Source: Clostridium sp. CAG:1013 (GTDB lineage: Bacteria > Bacillota > Clostridia > Oscillospirales > Acutalibacteraceae). Taken from it: a stretch of DNA of 6,332 nt. Both the position numbers and the translations under genes were made by a program. The notes under the pieces were generated by a model. That model was not told the DNA's origin. It searched no databases and saw only the letters and a program-made list of their open reading frames with translations. The DNA lies in the NCBI GenBank assembly GCA_000432995.1, contig HF972594.1:1-6332 (forward strand). The letters are read 5' to 3'. Shown here piece by piece: positions 5,943 to 6,332 of the stretch. The stretch's first letter is position 1. Every line of letters starts with the position of its first letter.

Positions 5943-5971
5943 TTGTACTTTCAGGGGTTTTGTGCTACAAT
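5943..5971 (+). promoter_or_regulatory. Predicted extended -10 promoter of the rRNA methyltransferase gene
   Basis: TACAAT (5966-5971) is preceded directly by TGC, giving an extended -10, and TTGTAC (5943-5948) lies 17 bases upstream as a partial -35. Transcription would begin near 5978, leaving a leader of about 26 bases that contains the AAGGA ribosome binding site (5990-5994), nine bases before the ATG. The weak -35 is compensated by the TGn element. Confidence 0.65.
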
Positions 5972-6003
5972 CATGGACAGTTTACAGAAAAGGAACGATC
6001 CGG

Positions 6004-6332
6004 ATGGCATTGCTGCGAAAAAACGAAATAGTGGAAATGGAAATCACCGGCATGACGGCTCAAGGGGCCGGTGTAGGGCATTGGGAAGGTATGGCCGTGT
6101 TCACCCCTTTGACTGCCCCGGGGGACAAAGCCCGGGTACGGATCGTCAAGGTGGCGAAGAACTATGCCTTTGGCCGGTTGGAAGAGCTGCTCTCCCCTTC
6201 CCCAGACAGAGTGGAGCCCGACTGTCCCTGTTTCGCTCAATGCGGCGGTTGCTGCTATCGGCATATCTCCTATCAGGCGGAGCTCAGAATCAAAGAAGCT
6301 CGCGTACGGGATGCTTTGGAGCGGATCGGCGG
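6004..6332 (+). CDS. rlmD: 23S rRNA (uracil-5-)-methyltransferase, RlmD/RlmCD type, 5' part only
   Basis: The first 109 codons of a SAM-dependent RNA methyltransferase, running off the right edge. Visible are an N-terminal TRAM (OB-fold RNA-binding) domain at about residues 3-64, with the ITGMTAQGAGVG and TAPGD motifs, and an iron-sulphur cluster motif C74-x5-C80-x2-C83 (within CPCFAQCGGC), followed by YRHISYQAEL, the usual continuation in this family. The methyltransferase domain with its catalytic cysteine lies outside the window. By family it would make 5-methyluridine in 23S rRNA; Firmicute members may modify two positions (RlmCD) and close paralogues act on tRNA (TrmA), so the target is not settled. 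The start ATG follows AAGGA by nine bases; an ATG at 5973 is in another frame. The extra Cys76 and Cys84 next to the cluster cysteines are not part of the standard motif. Confidence 0.88.
   Translation, partial: MALLRKNEIVEMEITGMTAQGAGVGHWEGMAVFTPLTAPGDKARVRIVKVAKNYAFGRLEELLSPSPDRVEPDCPCFAQCGGCCYRHISYQAELRIKEARVRDALERIG

Noticed and set aside
5790..5949. Nine-base direct repeat GCTTGTACT at 5790 and 5941, the second copy covering the methyltransferase -35.
   Set aside because: Too short to stand out from chance in a spacer of this size, and the first copy has no well-spaced -10 (TTGTAC to TATTAT is 15 bases).

Overview
The window looks like chromosomal core and accessory-metabolism DNA from a fairly GC-rich Firmicute, most likely a clostridial gut bacterium of the Oscillospiraceae/Ruminococcaceae type. 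That placement is an inference. It rests on strong AGGAGG-type ribosome binding sites, frequent GTG/TTG starts, a clostridial-style MurD P-loop (GSDGKTT) and a butanol-dehydrogenase-type iron alcohol dehydrogenase. There is no sign of phage, transposon, CRISPR array, tRNA or rRNA.

Left part (1-3229, minus strand): a two-gene operon reads leftwards. A full-length ABC exporter half-transporter (601 aa) is followed after 18 bases by murD, the D-glutamate-adding ligase of peptidoglycan synthesis. Both start with GTG. No terminator follows murD inside the window, so the operon may continue past the left edge. A promoter for it (TTGATT-17-CATAAT, extended -10) lies in the divergent spacer.

Middle (3230-5622, plus strand): the 178-base divergent spacer also carries a near-consensus plus-strand promoter (TTGCAA-17-TATAAT). 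It drives a TTG-started D-2-hydroxyacid dehydrogenase of the glycerate dehydrogenase/hydroxypyruvate reductase type. After an 85-base gap with a stem-loop comes an iron-dependent alcohol dehydrogenase of the BdhA/YqhD type. Both enzymes would reduce carbonyl compounds with NAD(P)H and probably serve fermentative redox balance or detoxification.

Right part (5623-6332): a 381-base gene-free spacer holds the most interesting signal. A strong hairpin works as a terminator in both directions: it ends the alcohol dehydrogenase transcript and can also end a leftward one. About 100 bases to its right, on the minus strand, is an exact consensus housekeeping promoter (TTGACA-17-TATAAT) with no open reading frame behind it. 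Promoter plus terminator define a roughly 102-nt noncoding RNA with two hairpins flanking an unpaired C-rich ACUCCUCCCC segment able to pair with Shine-Dalgarno sequences. This is a candidate regulatory small RNA. Further right, a plus-strand extended -10 promoter leads into the 5' part of an RlmD/RlmCD-type 23S rRNA uracil-5 methyltransferase gene, cut by the window edge.
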